64,000 nucleotides of DNA, from contig CAZGEG010000005.1 in the NCBI GenBank assembly GCA_964524835.1, forward strand, positions 1 through 64,000, given 5' to 3'. The position numbers and the translations under genes were made by a program. The notes beneath the pieces were generated by a model that was not told the DNA's origin, searched no databases, and worked only from the letters and a program-made list of their open reading frames with translations. Source of the stretch: JACRCG01 sp964524835 (GTDB taxonomy: Bacteria; Desulfobacterota; Desulfuromonadia; Geobacterales; Pseudopelobacteraceae). Positions 51,420 to 60,928 of this stretch are shown piece by piece (within the stretch, counting starts at the first letter, position 1; each line of letters opens with the position of its first letter).

Positions 51420-51936
51420 GGCTCCTTTGATATTCCTTCTCAGTCATCAGGTACTGTGTGTTCTCCACCCGGTCCAGGAAAACGACCCCCTGGAGGTGGT
51501 CGAACTCGTGCTGGAACACGCGGGCCAGAAAGTCGGCATACTCAATCTCCCTCACCTCCCCCGTCCGGGTCAGGTAGCGCAAGCCGATTCGCCGGTGGCG
51601 GGGGACCAGGCCGCGTAGGCCGGGGATGCTGAGGCACCCCTCCCACCCATTTTCCTTCTCGTCCGACATCCAGAGGATCTCCGGGTTGATCATCGCGGCC
51701 GGCTCCATCTCAGGGGCGGCGGGGTAACGCGGGTTCGGCCGCGACGCGACGATGAAGAGGGAGAGCGGTTCAAACACCTGCGGCGCGGCGAGCCCCACGC
51801 CGCCCGCATCAGCCACGGTCACCAGCATGTCGTCGATGAGCGCCTGGACGGACGTGTCTCCCGGATCGGCGATTTTCCCCGCCACCATCCGCAGTACCGG
51901 CTGTCCCAACTGCGCAATCTGTCTCAGAAGCGGCAT
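51403..51936 (-). CDS. def: Peptide deformylase
   Basis: 177 aa. All three PDF motifs: GVGLAAPQV, EGCLSIPGL (Cys ligand) and QHEFDHLQGV (HExxH ligands). It removes the formyl group from new proteins. No fmt adjacent; likely a second PDF gene or a lone one. ATG follows GGAGAGAAAT. Confidence 0.96.
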   Translation of the reverse strand: MPLLRQIAQLGQPVLRMVAGKIADPGDTSVQALIDDMLVTVADAGGVGLAAPQVFEPLSLFIVASRPNPRYPAAPEMEPAAMINPEILWMSDEKENGWEGCLSIPGLRGLVPRHRRIGLRYLTRTGEVREIEYADFLARVFQHEFDHLQGVVFLDRVENTQYLMTEKEYQRSLESHA

Positions 51937-51960
51937 ATTTCTCTCCTTGCCGTGCGATGA

Positions 51961-53136
51961 TCACGGCGCGGTGATGCGATATATCGTTCCGGCGGCATAG
52001 TCCGCCACGTAAAGCTCACCGTTTTCATCCTCACCGAAGGTTGAAATCAGCAGGGTGCTGTCGAGCAGCAACCTGTTTTCCCAGACGGCGCCGTTGCGGC
52101 GCAGCCCCCAGATCCGTCCGCTGCAGAAATCACCGTACAGGTAGGTGCCCCTGAGAGACGCGGTCCCCCCGCGGTAGACGTAGCCGCCGGTGACCGAGCA
52201 GTCGCCGCTGCCATGATCGTACTCCGCCACCGGCAGGGTCAGCCCGGCACTGCTGCAGGAAGGCGTCAGGTAGCAAAGGCTCCCCTCCATGACATTCCAG
52301 CCGTAGTTCGCCCCCGCACCGTTCCCGGCGGGCTGAAAACTGATTTCCTCGCGCGTTTCCTGGCCGACGTCCGCCAGAAACAGGTCGCCGGTCTGACGGT
52401 CAAAGGAAAATCGCCACGGGTTGCGCAGGCCGTAGGCCCAGATTTCGTTTCCGAAGGGGTTGCCGGCCGGAACAGTGTAAGGAAAAACGCCGGAGAGGAC
52501 ATCGAGCCGCAGGATTTTCCCCAGCAAAGTGGCGGTATTCTGGCCGTTTCCCAGTGGATCGCCGCCGCTGCCTCCGTCACCGCTGCCGACATAAAGGAGG
52601 CCGTCCGGTCCGAAGGCGAGCTGACCGCCATTGTGGTTGGCAAAGGGCTGGACGATCGTCAGCAGTTCCTGGCGGCCGGCCGGATCGGCCACGTCCGGAT
52701 CACCCCCGACAGTGAAGCGTGCGATGACCGTGTTGCCGACCCCACTCCTGTTTATGTAGTTGACGTAGAAGACCTGGCGGACAGCGTATCCGGGAGGGAA
52801 GGCGAGTCCCAGCAGCCCCTGCTCGCCGCCGGCGGTGATCAGGCTCGAAATATTCAGGAACGGCCGGGGAGCGACCGTGCCGTTGCGCACGACCCTTACG
52901 GCGCCTCCCTGTTCAACGACGAAGAGCCGGCCGCTGCCGTCGCCGGCGTTGGTGACGGCCACCGGACCGGTAAAGCCGGATGCGACTTGGGCGAGCGATA
53001 TGCTCGTGGCAGGCGGCGGAGCGACTGCATCCCGGCCGGTTCCCCCGCCATGGCACGACACCAGCAGGAGTCCCGGCAGCGCAACCCGAAACAGGACAGC
53101 AATTATTCTCCACACCGTGCAAACGGAACGTCCCAT
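51961..53136 (-). CDS. PQQ-dependent sugar dehydrogenase-like lipoprotein (glucose/sorbosone dehydrogenase)
   Basis: 391 aa from ATG at 53134-53136 (GGGGGTGGCACC upstream). Lipobox LVSC gives a lipoprotein. Beta-propeller landmarks: NAGDGSGRLFVVEQGGAVRV, GEQGLLGLAFPPGY, GPDGLLYVGSGDGGSGGDPL, GLRNPWRFSFDRQTGDLFLA, YGWNVMEGSLCY. Periplasmic oxidation of sugars or just a propeller of unknown job; no PQQ synthesis genes are in view. Confidence 0.9.
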   Translation of the reverse strand: MGRSVCTVWRIIAVLFRVALPGLLLVSCHGGGTGRDAVAPPPATSISLAQVASGFTGPVAVTNAGDGSGRLFVVEQGGAVRVVRNGTVAPRPFLNISSLITAGGEQGLLGLAFPPGYAVRQVFYVNYINRSGVGNTVIARFTVGGDPDVADPAGRQELLTIVQPFANHNGGQLAFGPDGLLYVGSGDGGSGGDPLGNGQNTATLLGKILRLDVLSGVFPYTVPAGNPFGNEIWAYGLRNPWRFSFDRQTGDLFLADVGQETREEISFQPAGNGAGANYGWNVMEGSLCYLTPSCSSAGLTLPVAEYDHGSGDCSVTGGYVYRGGTASLRGTYLYGDFCSGRIWGLRRNGAVWENRLLLDSTLLISTFGEDENGELYVADYAAGTIYRITAP

Positions 53137-53324
53137 GGTGCCACCCCCGACTGTGTTACTTTTTTGTATTATACCACCTGGACGGGGAAAGATAGCGGGA
53201 GAAATCGGGGAGGTTCGGCGGTGCATCGGGGTAACGTCGAATCTTGACCTGCATCAAGTATATTCAGTCGGGATTGGTGCTACAGTATGGGCAATACCAT
53301 TCAAGTTCCAACGGGAGCCGCAGT

Positions 53325-53471
53325 ATGTTAACCACCAGCGAAAGCGCAGTCACGGTCACGATCTGGGTATTGACGGCCGCCGGGACCTTCTTCGGCAGCC
53401 GCGCCGCCTGGCGGCGCAGGGTGCAGAAGCGCGCTGAAAAGCGGAAGAGAGACCAGCTGTCGACACCCTGA
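53325..53471 (+). CDS. Small single-helix membrane peptide
   Basis: 48 aa: MLTTSESAVTVTIWVLTAAG, one helix, then a strongly basic tail (RAAWRRRVQKRAEKRKRDQ). ATG at 53325 follows GGGAGCCGCAGT. No homology known to me; short length keeps confidence low. Confidence 0.4.
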   Translation: MLTTSESAVTVTIWVLTAAGTFFGSRAAWRRRVQKRAEKRKRDQLSTP

Positions 53472-53533
53472 TTTTTCTGCCGGGTGGAGCGCCCCCTCGC
53501 CACCCGCGAAGCAGGGCAAGCTGCGCTTCCCTT

Positions 53534-55549
53534 CTATTCCGGCTTATCCACCAGTTCAGCAGCCGTTCCGGACTCCTGTCCTCCGGCAGCCGGCGGCGGA
53601 GACAACGGCATGACATCTCCCCCCCCATGGGCGGGGCAGTATTCGTCCGGCTCACTTCCTGCGATATAAAACTCGTCCCGTTTTTTCGGACAGATCTCGG
53701 TCGCCAGATAACCGGTCGCCGGGTCTATGGCGACGGAAATGACCGCATCAGGCCTGACGAAGTCAGCAACCGGTTTCGCTGCAACCGCCTTGCGCATGAA
53801 CCGTTCCCAGACCGGCGCGGCAACTGCCCCGCCCGTAAAGCCTCTCCCACCCGGACGGGGCTTGTCGTGCCCCACCCAGACTCCGGTGATGACCTGCGGG
53901 GTGTAGCCGACGAACCAGGCATCCCGGCCATCATCTGTCGTACCGGTCTTGCCGGCTGAAGGGTACGTCTGGCCGAATTTCCTGAGACCCTTGGCGCTGC
54001 CGTAGATCATGACATCCTTCAGCATCTGGGTCGTGACATAGGCAACCTCCGGGGAAACTACCGGCGCCGTCACCGGGGGATTCTCCGTCCAGGTGCGACG
54101 TTTACTGTCATACACACGGATAATGACCCTCGCTTCGGGGCGCACCCCTCCGGCCGCCAGCGGGGTATAGGCCAGCACCAGGTCGCTCAGGGAGACTTCA
54201 TCAGTCCCCAGGGCCAGGGAGAGCCCGTTCTCCCCCCGCTGCGGCAGCCCCATCTTCCCGGCATAATCAACGAAATACGGGATTCCGACCGCCTCCAGCA
54301 GCTTTACCGCAATGACATTGTTGGAATAGGCCAGCGCCTGCCTGAGGGAAAGGTTTCCGTACTGCTCCCTGCCATAGTTCAGCGGCTTCCAGACTTCACC
54401 ATTCCCCCGGTTGTAGGACGCCGGCGTGTCATCCCAGACGCTTCCGGCCGTGAACCCTTGTTCCAAGGCGGCGGCATAGATCAGCGGTTTGATGGCGGAT
54501 CCTGGCTGACGGCGGGCTGCAAAAGCCCGGTTAAAGCCGCTTTGAGTAATATCGACTCCACCCACGGCCGCCAGGACGTCACCCGTGGCCGGGTCCAGGC
54601 AGATCAATGCCCCCTGCAGATCGGGGGAAATCCGTTTCACCCCTTCGCTCAGAGCCAGCTCGGCCTGCTTCTGCAGGTTCAGGTCAAGGGCGGCGGTCAC
54701 CTCCAGCCCCCCCTGTTCGATGATCCCCGCTCCGTAGTGCTCGATCAGCTTGGCTCGGACATGGGCCAGATACTGCGGGGCCTGCCCCGCCTTGACGACC
54801 GACGGCGGATGGGCCCGAAGCTGCTGCCTCTTCTGGGGGGTGATCATTTTCAGGTCCACCATCCTCTTGAGGACGATGTCTCGCCTCCCCGTTACGTGGG
54901 GCGCTTTCCCCAGGGGGTTGTAGCGGGAGGGATTTTTCTGGACTCCTGCCAGCATGGCACACTCGGCTTCGGTCAACTCCTCCGGTCCCTTGTCAAAATA
55001 GAGCCGGGCGGCCTGGGCGATGCCCCAGGCACCGTTCCCGTAATATATTTCGTTGAAATACATCTCCAGGATCTGCTGTTTGCTGTACTTCTGTTCAAAA
55101 TCCATGGCCATGCGGGCTTCATCGAATTTCCGTTCAAAGGTCTTCACGCCGGTTAAATACCTGTTCTTGATCAGCTGCTGGGTGATGGTAGACCCCCCCT
55201 CGGCCAGTCTCCCCTTGACCACGTCCTTCACCAGCGCCCGGGCGATACCGCGCACATCGATGCCGCCATGCTGGTAAAAACGGGCGTCCTCAACGGCGAC
55301 GACCCCCTTCTGCAGAAAAACAGGGATGCGATCGATGGGAGTCCAGTACCGCTGCTCCGGCAGGATCCGGCCGACAAAGCGCCGCTGGCTGTCAAAAACC
55401 TTGATGGAGGAATAGCCTGACGGGAGGAGCGGATAGGTGGCAAAATCATCCAGGGCGTGCGCCGATGCGGCACGGATCAAAACCAGCAGTGCCACCAGCA
55501 GGACAGGATACAACAATCTGATGCGTTGGAAACATATCGGGTAATTCAA
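53534..55549 (-). CDS. Class A penicillin-binding protein (PBP1A/1B-like)
   Basis: 671 aa with TTG start at 55549 (AAGGAG 11 bases upstream; a 682-aa reading begins at 55582). N-terminal signal-anchor, glycosyltransferase 51 motifs EDARFYQHGGID and GGSTITQQLIKNRYL, then a transpeptidase domain with SxxK as GSAIKPLIYAAALEQG, SNN (AYSNNVIAV) and KTGTT. It makes and cross-links peptidoglycan. Confidence 0.94.
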   Translation of the reverse strand: MNYPICFQRIRLLYPVLLVALLVLIRAASAHALDDFATYPLLPSGYSSIKVFDSQRRFVGRILPEQRYWTPIDRIPVFLQKGVVAVEDARFYQHGGIDVRGIARALVKDVVKGRLAEGGSTITQQLIKNRYLTGVKTFERKFDEARMAMDFEQKYSKQQILEMYFNEIYYGNGAWGIAQAARLYFDKGPEELTEAECAMLAGVQKNPSRYNPLGKAPHVTGRRDIVLKRMVDLKMITPQKRQQLRAHPPSVVKAGQAPQYLAHVRAKLIEHYGAGIIEQGGLEVTAALDLNLQKQAELALSEGVKRISPDLQGALICLDPATGDVLAAVGGVDITQSGFNRAFAARRQPGSAIKPLIYAAALEQGFTAGSVWDDTPASYNRGNGEVWKPLNYGREQYGNLSLRQALAYSNNVIAVKLLEAVGIPYFVDYAGKMGLPQRGENGLSLALGTDEVSLSDLVLAYTPLAAGGVRPEARVIIRVYDSKRRTWTENPPVTAPVVSPEVAYVTTQMLKDVMIYGSAKGLRKFGQTYPSAGKTGTTDDGRDAWFVGYTPQVITGVWVGHDKPRPGGRGFTGGAVAAPVWERFMRKAVAAKPVADFVRPDAVISVAIDPATGYLATEICPKKRDEFYIAGSEPDEYCPAHGGGDVMPLSPPPAAGGQESGTAAELVDKPE

Positions 55550-55813
55550 GGTAGGTACAACTCCTTCATGGGAATCGGGCACCGGTCAGGGGCATCCTGC
55601 CCGCAGTTTTCACATCGCCTTCCAGCACTTTACCCCTATTCCACGCGGAGCACAACAGCACAAACAGGAGACCGGCAACCTTCCGAATCCGGTCGGCCGC
55701 CACACCACCTGCGTATACAATTTGAATCCTCCAGATGCTTGACCTGCCGGCCGGCGACCTGTATTCTTTCCCGGTTTTGCAAACAACAATCTATACCCAC
55801 AAAGGAGTCCGAC

Positions 55814-56440
55814 GTGGCGGTTCACGAAGTCAAACACCCCCTCATCCAGCACAAACTCGGCCTGATGCGCAAGGCCGACCTGAGCACCAAGGAGTTTCGC
55901 GAGCTCGCTTCCGAAGTCGCACGACTCCTGACCTACGAAGCGACCAAGGACCTGGAGACCGAGACCATCACCATCAACGGGTGGGCCGGCCCGGTCTCCG
56001 TCCAGCAGATCAAGGGGAAGAAGATTACCGTCGTGCCGATTCTGCGCGCCGGCCTGGGAATGATGGACGGGGTGCTCGACATGATCCCGAGCGCCAAGGT
56101 CAGCGTCGTCGGCCTCTACCGTAACGAAGAGACACTGGAACCGGTTGCCTACTACGAGAAGCTCACCAGCGGGATGGATGAGCGCACCGCCCTGATCATC
56201 GATCCGATGCTCGCCACCGGCGGATCGCTGCTGGCCACCATCGAGATGCTGAAGAGAGCCGGCTGCCTGCGGATCAAGGGGCTCTTCCTGGTTGCCGTCC
56301 CCGAGGGGCTTGAGCGGATCAGCAGGGCCCATCCCGACGTGGAGATCTACGTCGCCTCCATCGACGAACGCCTCAATGAAAAGGGATATATCCTCCCCGG
56401 CCTCGGCGATGCCGGGGATAAAATATTCGGCACTAAATAG
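55814..56440 (+). CDS. upp: Uracil phosphoribosyltransferase
   Basis: 208 aa from GTG at 55814 after AAAGGAGTCCGAC; the longer open frame from 55457 is not coding. Converts uracil and PRPP to UMP. Motifs: VPILRAGLGMMDGVLDMIPS, IDPMLATGGSLLATIEMLKR (PRPP loop) and GYILPGLGDAGDKIFGTK. It forms an operon with the uracil permease 12 bp downstream. Confidence 0.97.
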   Translation: MAVHEVKHPLIQHKLGLMRKADLSTKEFRELASEVARLLTYEATKDLETETITINGWAGPVSVQQIKGKKITVVPILRAGLGMMDGVLDMIPSAKVSVVGLYRNEETLEPVAYYEKLTSGMDERTALIIDPMLATGGSLLATIEMLKRAGCLRIKGLFLVAVPEGLERISRAHPDVEIYVASIDERLNEKGYILPGLGDAGDKIFGTK

Positions 56441-56452
56441 GAGAACAAGGCC

Positions 56453-57706
56453 ATGTCCACACACACCGATCCGGTCTGGCGCACCGCCCTTTCAGGAGCC
56501 CAGATTCTCTTCGTCGCCTTCGGCGCCACGGTCCTCGTACCGCTGCTGACCGGGCTCAACCCCAGCCTGGCCCTCCTCGGCGCCGGGATCGGCACCCTGG
56601 TCTTCCAGCTCTGCACCAAACGCCAGGTGCCGATCTATCTCGGCTCATCCTTCGCCTTTATCGCCCCGGTGATCTACTCGGTCAAGACCTGGGGGATGCC
56701 GGCCACCATGGGGGCCCTGGCCGCAGCCAGCTTTTTCTACTACGTCGCCGCCGGAGCCGTCAAGTGGCGCGGCGTCGGTTTCATCCACCGCATCCTGCCG
56801 CCGGTCGTGATCGGTCCGGTCGTCATGGTCATCGGCCTGGGGCTCGCCCAGGTCGCGATCAGCATGGCGACCGGCAAGGCTGGTGACGCCCAGGTGATTC
56901 CCTACGGAACAGCACTGAGCGTCGCCGCGGTTTCCCTGACCGCAACGATGCTGACCGCCATCCACGCCCGCGGTCTGCTCAAGCTGGTGCCGATTCTGGT
57001 CGGAGTAGCAGTCGGCTACAGCGCCTCGCTCTTCCTCGGACTGGTAGATTTCAGCACGGTAGTCAGCGCCCCCTGGCTGGCTGTACCGGAATTCGGCCAC
57101 CCCGAATTCAACCTGGCGGCGATCCTCTTCATGATCCCGGTAGCCATCGCCCCGATCGTCGAGCATGTCGGCGGCATCCTCGCCATCAGTTCGGTTGTCG
57201 GCAATGATTATACCAAGCAGCCCGGCCTGCACCGCACCCTGCTGGGCGACGGACTGGCGGTCAACATCGTCGGGCTGTTCGGCGGCCCGCCGGTCACGAC
57301 CTACGGCGAAGTCACCGGCGCGGTCATGCTCACCCGCAACTACAACCCGGTCGTCATGACCTGGGCGGCCTGCTTCGCGATCCTGATGGCCTTTGTCGGC
57401 AAGTTCGGCGCGCTGCTCCGGACGATCCCGATGCCGGTCATGGGGGGGATCATGATCCTGCTCTTCGGCTCCATCGCCGGCATCGGGTTGAAGACGATCA
57501 TCGACGGCAAAGTAGACCTGATGAAGCCGCGCAACCTCTGCCTGGTTTCCGTCACCCTGGTCACCGGCATCGGCGGTCTGGGCGTGACGATCGGCAGCTT
57601 CAGCCTGCAGGGGATCAGCCTCTGCGGCGTGCTGGCGGTGCTGCTCAACCTGATCCTCCCTCCCGGCGAACTGGAGGAGGAGATCAAGCCGGCCGCCTTT
57701 CCCTGA
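56453..57706 (+). CDS. uraA: Uracil permease, NCS2 family
   Basis: 417 aa, about 14 segments. UraA-type motif QILFVAFGATVLVPLLTGLN at the N-terminus, the NCS2 core IVEHVGGILAISSVVGNDYT, PPVTTYGEVTGAVMLTRNYN and GGIMILLFGSIAGIGLKTII. It imports uracil for upp. ATG follows GGAGAACAAGGCC. A strong hairpin terminator at 57734-57780 ends this unit. Confidence 0.95.
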   Translation: MSTHTDPVWRTALSGAQILFVAFGATVLVPLLTGLNPSLALLGAGIGTLVFQLCTKRQVPIYLGSSFAFIAPVIYSVKTWGMPATMGALAAASFFYYVAAGAVKWRGVGFIHRILPPVVIGPVVMVIGLGLAQVAISMATGKAGDAQVIPYGTALSVAAVSLTATMLTAIHARGLLKLVPILVGVAVGYSASLFLGLVDFSTVVSAPWLAVPEFGHPEFNLAAILFMIPVAIAPIVEHVGGILAISSVVGNDYTKQPGLHRTLLGDGLAVNIVGLFGGPPVTTYGEVTGAVMLTRNYNPVVMTWAACFAILMAFVGKFGALLRTIPMPVMGGIMILLFGSIAGIGLKTIIDGKVDLMKPRNLCLVSVTLVTGIGGLGVTIGSFSLQGISLCGVLAVLLNLILPPGELEEEIKPAAFP

Positions 57707-57733
57707 ACAGGGACCGCTGCACGGAACGAACGA

Positions 57734-57780
57734 CAAATAGGGAGAGGCTGCCGGTACTAACGGCAGCCTCTCCCTATTTG
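57734..57780. terminator. Strong bidirectional terminator hairpin
   Basis: A perfect 20-bp inverted repeat (CAAATAGGGAGAGGCTGCCG against its complement) with a 7-base loop GTACTAA. It lies between the convergent uraA and fatty acid desaturase genes; AAATA/TATTT arms give T tracts on both strands. Confidence 0.9.
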
Positions 57781-57794
57781 CGCAGTCTACTCAC

Positions 57795-58817
57795 CTAGCG
57801 GCTCTTCAGCGAGCTGAAGCTCACCATCCCCCGCCGCTCCTCGTCGTACAGGTTCAGCCGCAATGCCCCCAGGCTTTTGCGCAGGGTCAGCGGCGTGATC
57901 TCCTGCAGTTCCGGGATCGCGTCGTAACATTCCTGCAGCCGGTAGTTGGGTATGCCGGGACGGACATGGTGGACGTGATGAATGCCGATGTTGCCCGTAG
58001 CCCACTGCAGCAGCGGCGGCAGCTTGTAATACGACGCCCCCTCCATGGCGGCCCGCCAGGGGTCCCACGCTTCGTGGCGCGCCCAGTAGACCCCTTCAAA
58101 CTGGTGCTGGTTGTAGAACAGCCAGATGCCGAGCGTCGCGGCCATGATCAGCACCGGCATCTGGACCAGAAAGTAGGTCCGGAAGCCGATCGTCATGGTT
58201 GCCGCAACGACAATGGCGGCGATCGCCAGGTTGGTCCAGATCACGCTGATGAAATCGATTTTTTTCGCCCCGGGCGACGGGTAGCGGTTGCGCAGCAGGA
58301 AGTAATAGAGCGGGCCGATGCCGAACATGACCAGCGGATGCCGGTACAGACGATAGGCCAGCCGCTGCAGCGGCGGCGCCTGCAGATACTCCTCGACGGT
58401 CATGGTCGTGATGTCCCCCATGCCGCGCCGGTCGAGGTCGCCGACCGAGATGTGATGCCCGGCGTGGCTGCGCCGCCAGTCGTGAAACGCGGTAAACGTC
58501 AGGATGCCGCAGAGATACCCAACGTTCCTGTTCCAGCGGGGCGAGGGGAGGAACGAGCCGTGGGTGCAGTCGTGGAAACAGATGAAAATGCGAGTGAACA
58601 GGACAGTCGCCACTACCCCGAGGGCAAGGGTGAGCGCGTAGCTGTGGCCGTGGCGGACGGTTTGGACCATCAGGGCCATAACAAGAAAATAGGGGATGAG
58701 AGCGGTGAAGAGCTGCCGGAGCGCAGTGCGGACCTCGGGTTGGGCGAACTGTGTGGTACCCTTGTACCATTCCGGTTTTTCAACCTTTGCAACGATAAGC
58801 ACTGGATTGAAGGACAT
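57795..58817 (-). CDS. Membrane fatty acid desaturase
   Basis: 340 aa. Histidine boxes HDCTHGSF, HAGHH and HHVHHVRPGIPNY coordinate the di-iron site; hydrophobic pairs flank them (FLVMALMVQTVRHGH; LAIAAIVVAATMTIGFRTYF). Acts on acyl lipids using O2 and reduced ferredoxin, so the strain tolerates or meets oxygen. ATG follows GCGGAGGAGCTTCGC. Confidence 0.94.
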   Translation of the reverse strand: MSFNPVLIVAKVEKPEWYKGTTQFAQPEVRTALRQLFTALIPYFLVMALMVQTVRHGHSYALTLALGVVATVLFTRIFICFHDCTHGSFLPSPRWNRNVGYLCGILTFTAFHDWRRSHAGHHISVGDLDRRGMGDITTMTVEEYLQAPPLQRLAYRLYRHPLVMFGIGPLYYFLLRNRYPSPGAKKIDFISVIWTNLAIAAIVVAATMTIGFRTYFLVQMPVLIMAATLGIWLFYNQHQFEGVYWARHEAWDPWRAAMEGASYYKLPPLLQWATGNIGIHHVHHVRPGIPNYRLQECYDAIPELQEITPLTLRKSLGALRLNLYDEERRGMVSFSSLKSR

Positions 58818-58914
58818 GCGAAGCTCCTCCGCTCTGGAATCGGATTACTCCCGGTCCCGATTATAGCAAAAACAGCCCGGAGCGCAACCGATGCGGCAAC
58901 ATGCGGCCGTCGTC

Positions 58915-59340
58915 TCACGAGTAGCGGTTGGCCAGCTCCTTGCCGCGATAGAAGCTGCCGTACTTGCAGTCGTGAAGGATGATGTGCCTCACGAGCCAGT
59001 CCTTGAGGTACAGCAGATTTTCCCCGGAAAAAACGGCCCGTTCGGAGCAGACATGCCCCACGAACTGTTCCAGCGTCGCAAGCAGGTCATGATGTTCCTG
59101 CTGGTGGCTGCTGAAGTCGGGATAATTATTGAAGAGCAGAAAACGTTCTTCCGATTCGAAATGCGCGCTGATGGCATGCGTGAGTTTCTCCAGTGCGGAC
59201 ATCACAAGTTGCGAGCGCACCATCTCGTCGGTTTCCAGGGCATGATCAAGTTCTTTGACCAGCCCGATCAGGAACCTGTGCTCGTTATCGATTTCACTGA
59301 CATGCACGCTGTAGTTGTCGTTCCAGGTCAATAGTCCCAT
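58915..59340 (-). CDS. Bacteriohemerythrin
   Basis: 141 aa from ATG 59338-59340 (GGAGGAGAA). Di-iron ligands: EIDNEHRFLIGLVKEL, HAISAHFESEERFL, HQQEHHDLLATL and HIILHDCKYG. Oxygen or NO binding/storage; small cytosolic protein. Typical of microaerotolerant Geobacter relatives. Confidence 0.93.
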   Translation of the reverse strand: MGLLTWNDNYSVHVSEIDNEHRFLIGLVKELDHALETDEMVRSQLVMSALEKLTHAISAHFESEERFLLFNNYPDFSSHQQEHHDLLATLEQFVGHVCSERAVFSGENLLYLKDWLVRHIILHDCKYGSFYRGKELANRYS

Positions 59341-59448
59341 TTCTCCTCCTGCCTTCTTGAGGGAAGTATACGTGAATGCTCTGAAATAAATCAAGAAGGG
59401 GAGACAACCGCCGCCGATTCCTTGCCGGCCCGAATACGTAACCGGCGG

Positions 59449-59997
59449 TCACGCCGGACGGGTGGCGGAGTGCCGCTGCGCCAGGAACGCCAGGTGCCAG
59501 CGCCCGTGCTGGGCGAGGAAGTACAGCCACTGGTACATGTCGAGCCGTCCCAGGTCGTACACCGACATGCGGAAGGAGCAGAGTCTCCCCTCACCATTAC
59601 CCATCCGTTCCAGAAATTCCAGACACCGTCCAAGCTGGGAACAGAGCAACTCCCGCACCTCCGCAGGACTCTTCGCACCGCCGGGAACCATGTGCCCCGG
59701 CGGATCCCACGGGAACGAATAGGGGTCTGCGATCGGGGCGAGGCGCGCCAGATCGCTCTCCCCGGCGGGTATGGATTGGCTCCGCGCCCGGTGCAGGGCC
59801 GTCGCCGTACCCTTGCCGATGGTGAGGAGAAGAAAATGATTGACGAGGGAAACGTGTTCCAGGTGTGCGACAGCGCTCCAGGCATCCGGATAGGAAGGGC
59901 GCTGCAGGAGGTGTTCTGCAGGCAGCGCGCACCAGGAATCAAGCCGGGCGAAGGTCTCGGCGAGGGTGTCGCGAACGGCTGTTATGGTGGCGGACAT
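59449..59997 (-). CDS. DinB-like protein
   Basis: 182 aa. N-terminal LDSWCALPAEHLLQRPSYPD, AWSAVAHLEHVSLVNHFLLL (helix with a His pair), and C-terminal YQWLYFLAQHGRWHLAFLAQ with further His ligands, the pattern of the DinB four-helix metal-binding bundle. Function unknown (thiol or metal-linked). The ribosome site is weak. Confidence 0.85.
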   Translation of the reverse strand: MSATITAVRDTLAETFARLDSWCALPAEHLLQRPSYPDAWSAVAHLEHVSLVNHFLLLTIGKGTATALHRARSQSIPAGESDLARLAPIADPYSFPWDPPGHMVPGGAKSPAEVRELLCSQLGRCLEFLERMGNGEGRLCSFRMSVYDLGRLDMYQWLYFLAQHGRWHLAFLAQRHSATRPA

Positions 59998-60028
59998 GCG
60001 GGTGCGGGGCCCTGGCTCGCGCTAACGG

Positions 60029-60244
60029 CTAGCGGCGCGGTGCATCCAGCAGCGGCAGGATGAATTTTTCAAAGATGACCTTCTGCTTGTCGGTCATCAG
60101 ATCGATGTCCCCTTCGTTGTCGAGCAGAAAGGTGCCGACACCGATGACCGTTTTTGCAATGTAGCCGGTCCCGGCAACACTCCTTTCAATTTCATCGCTT
60201 CGCTTGCTGATCAGATTTTTCAGATGTTTCAGGTTTACATTCAT
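60029..60244 (-). CDS. Small helical protein of unknown function
   Basis: 71 aa from ATG 60242-60244: LKHLKNLISKRSDEIERSVA, GTGYIAKTVIGVGTFLLDNE, LMTDKQKVIFEKFILPLLDA. GGAG lies 9 bases upstream. No family recognised. Confidence 0.65.
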   Translation of the reverse strand: MNVNLKHLKNLISKRSDEIERSVAGTGYIAKTVIGVGTFLLDNEGDIDLMTDKQKVIFEKFILPLLDAPRR

Positions 60245-60471
60245 ATGGCTGTACTCCGGCAGGTTAATGAGTCCTTCCCTCACCGGGAGTGCGTTCCGGT
60301 TCGGGTGACGCCGTTTTATACACCATCGCAGGCAGAGAATCCACCACCAAACAGCCGTCAGCGGATTGTCCACCCCCTACCCGGCTCCGGAATTCTCCCG
60401 GTACCATTTCCCCGGTGACGGCGTATAATGAACTCGAGGATTCACAATTACAGTCAAAAGGAGAGCGTGTC

Positions 60472-60843
60472 ATGGCAAATCCGTTTGTACATGTTGAGTT
60501 GTTGACAACCGACGTGGCCAAGGCCAAGGCGTTTTACACCGGGCTGTTCGATTGGAAACTGGAAGAGATACCCGGGATGGACTACACCCTGATTGACGTG
60601 GGGGAAGGGACCGGCGGCGGCATGATGAAAACCGTCCAACCCGGTTCACCCTCAAGCTGGACCGCCTACGTCGCCGTGGATGATGCGAATGCCGCCACCG
60701 AGAAGGCCCGGAGTCTGGGCGCGACCATCTGCAGGGAGGTAACCGAGATTCCCGGTATCGGATGGTTCAGCGTCATAACCGATCCAACCGGGGCGACACT
60801 GGCACTGTGGCAGACGAACCCGGCCTATCGGAAGGCTGCATGA
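60472..60843 (+). CDS. VOC-family protein (glyoxalase-like)
   Basis: 123 aa from ATG 60472 (AAAAGGAGAGCGTGTC). Pattern: FVHVELLTTDVAKAKAFYTG, AYVAVDDANAATEKARSLGA, GWFSVITDPTGATLALWQTN. Enzyme activity unknown. It is followed 85 bp later by the DUF1579 gene. Confidence 0.9.
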   Translation: MANPFVHVELLTTDVAKAKAFYTGLFDWKLEEIPGMDYTLIDVGEGTGGGMMKTVQPGSPSSWTAYVAVDDANAATEKARSLGATICREVTEIPGIGWFSVITDPTGATLALWQTNPAYRKAA

Positions 60844-60928
60844 ATAAAGCAGCCTTTTGAACACGGCAGGGAATACACGATATTTCTGCGGAATGATATA
60901 TTCCATCGTATCGAAGGGAGATGATTTT

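Noticed and set aside
55610..56464. Minus-strand open frame of 284 codons opposite upp
   Set aside because: Antisense to a full-length uracil phosphoribosyltransferase.
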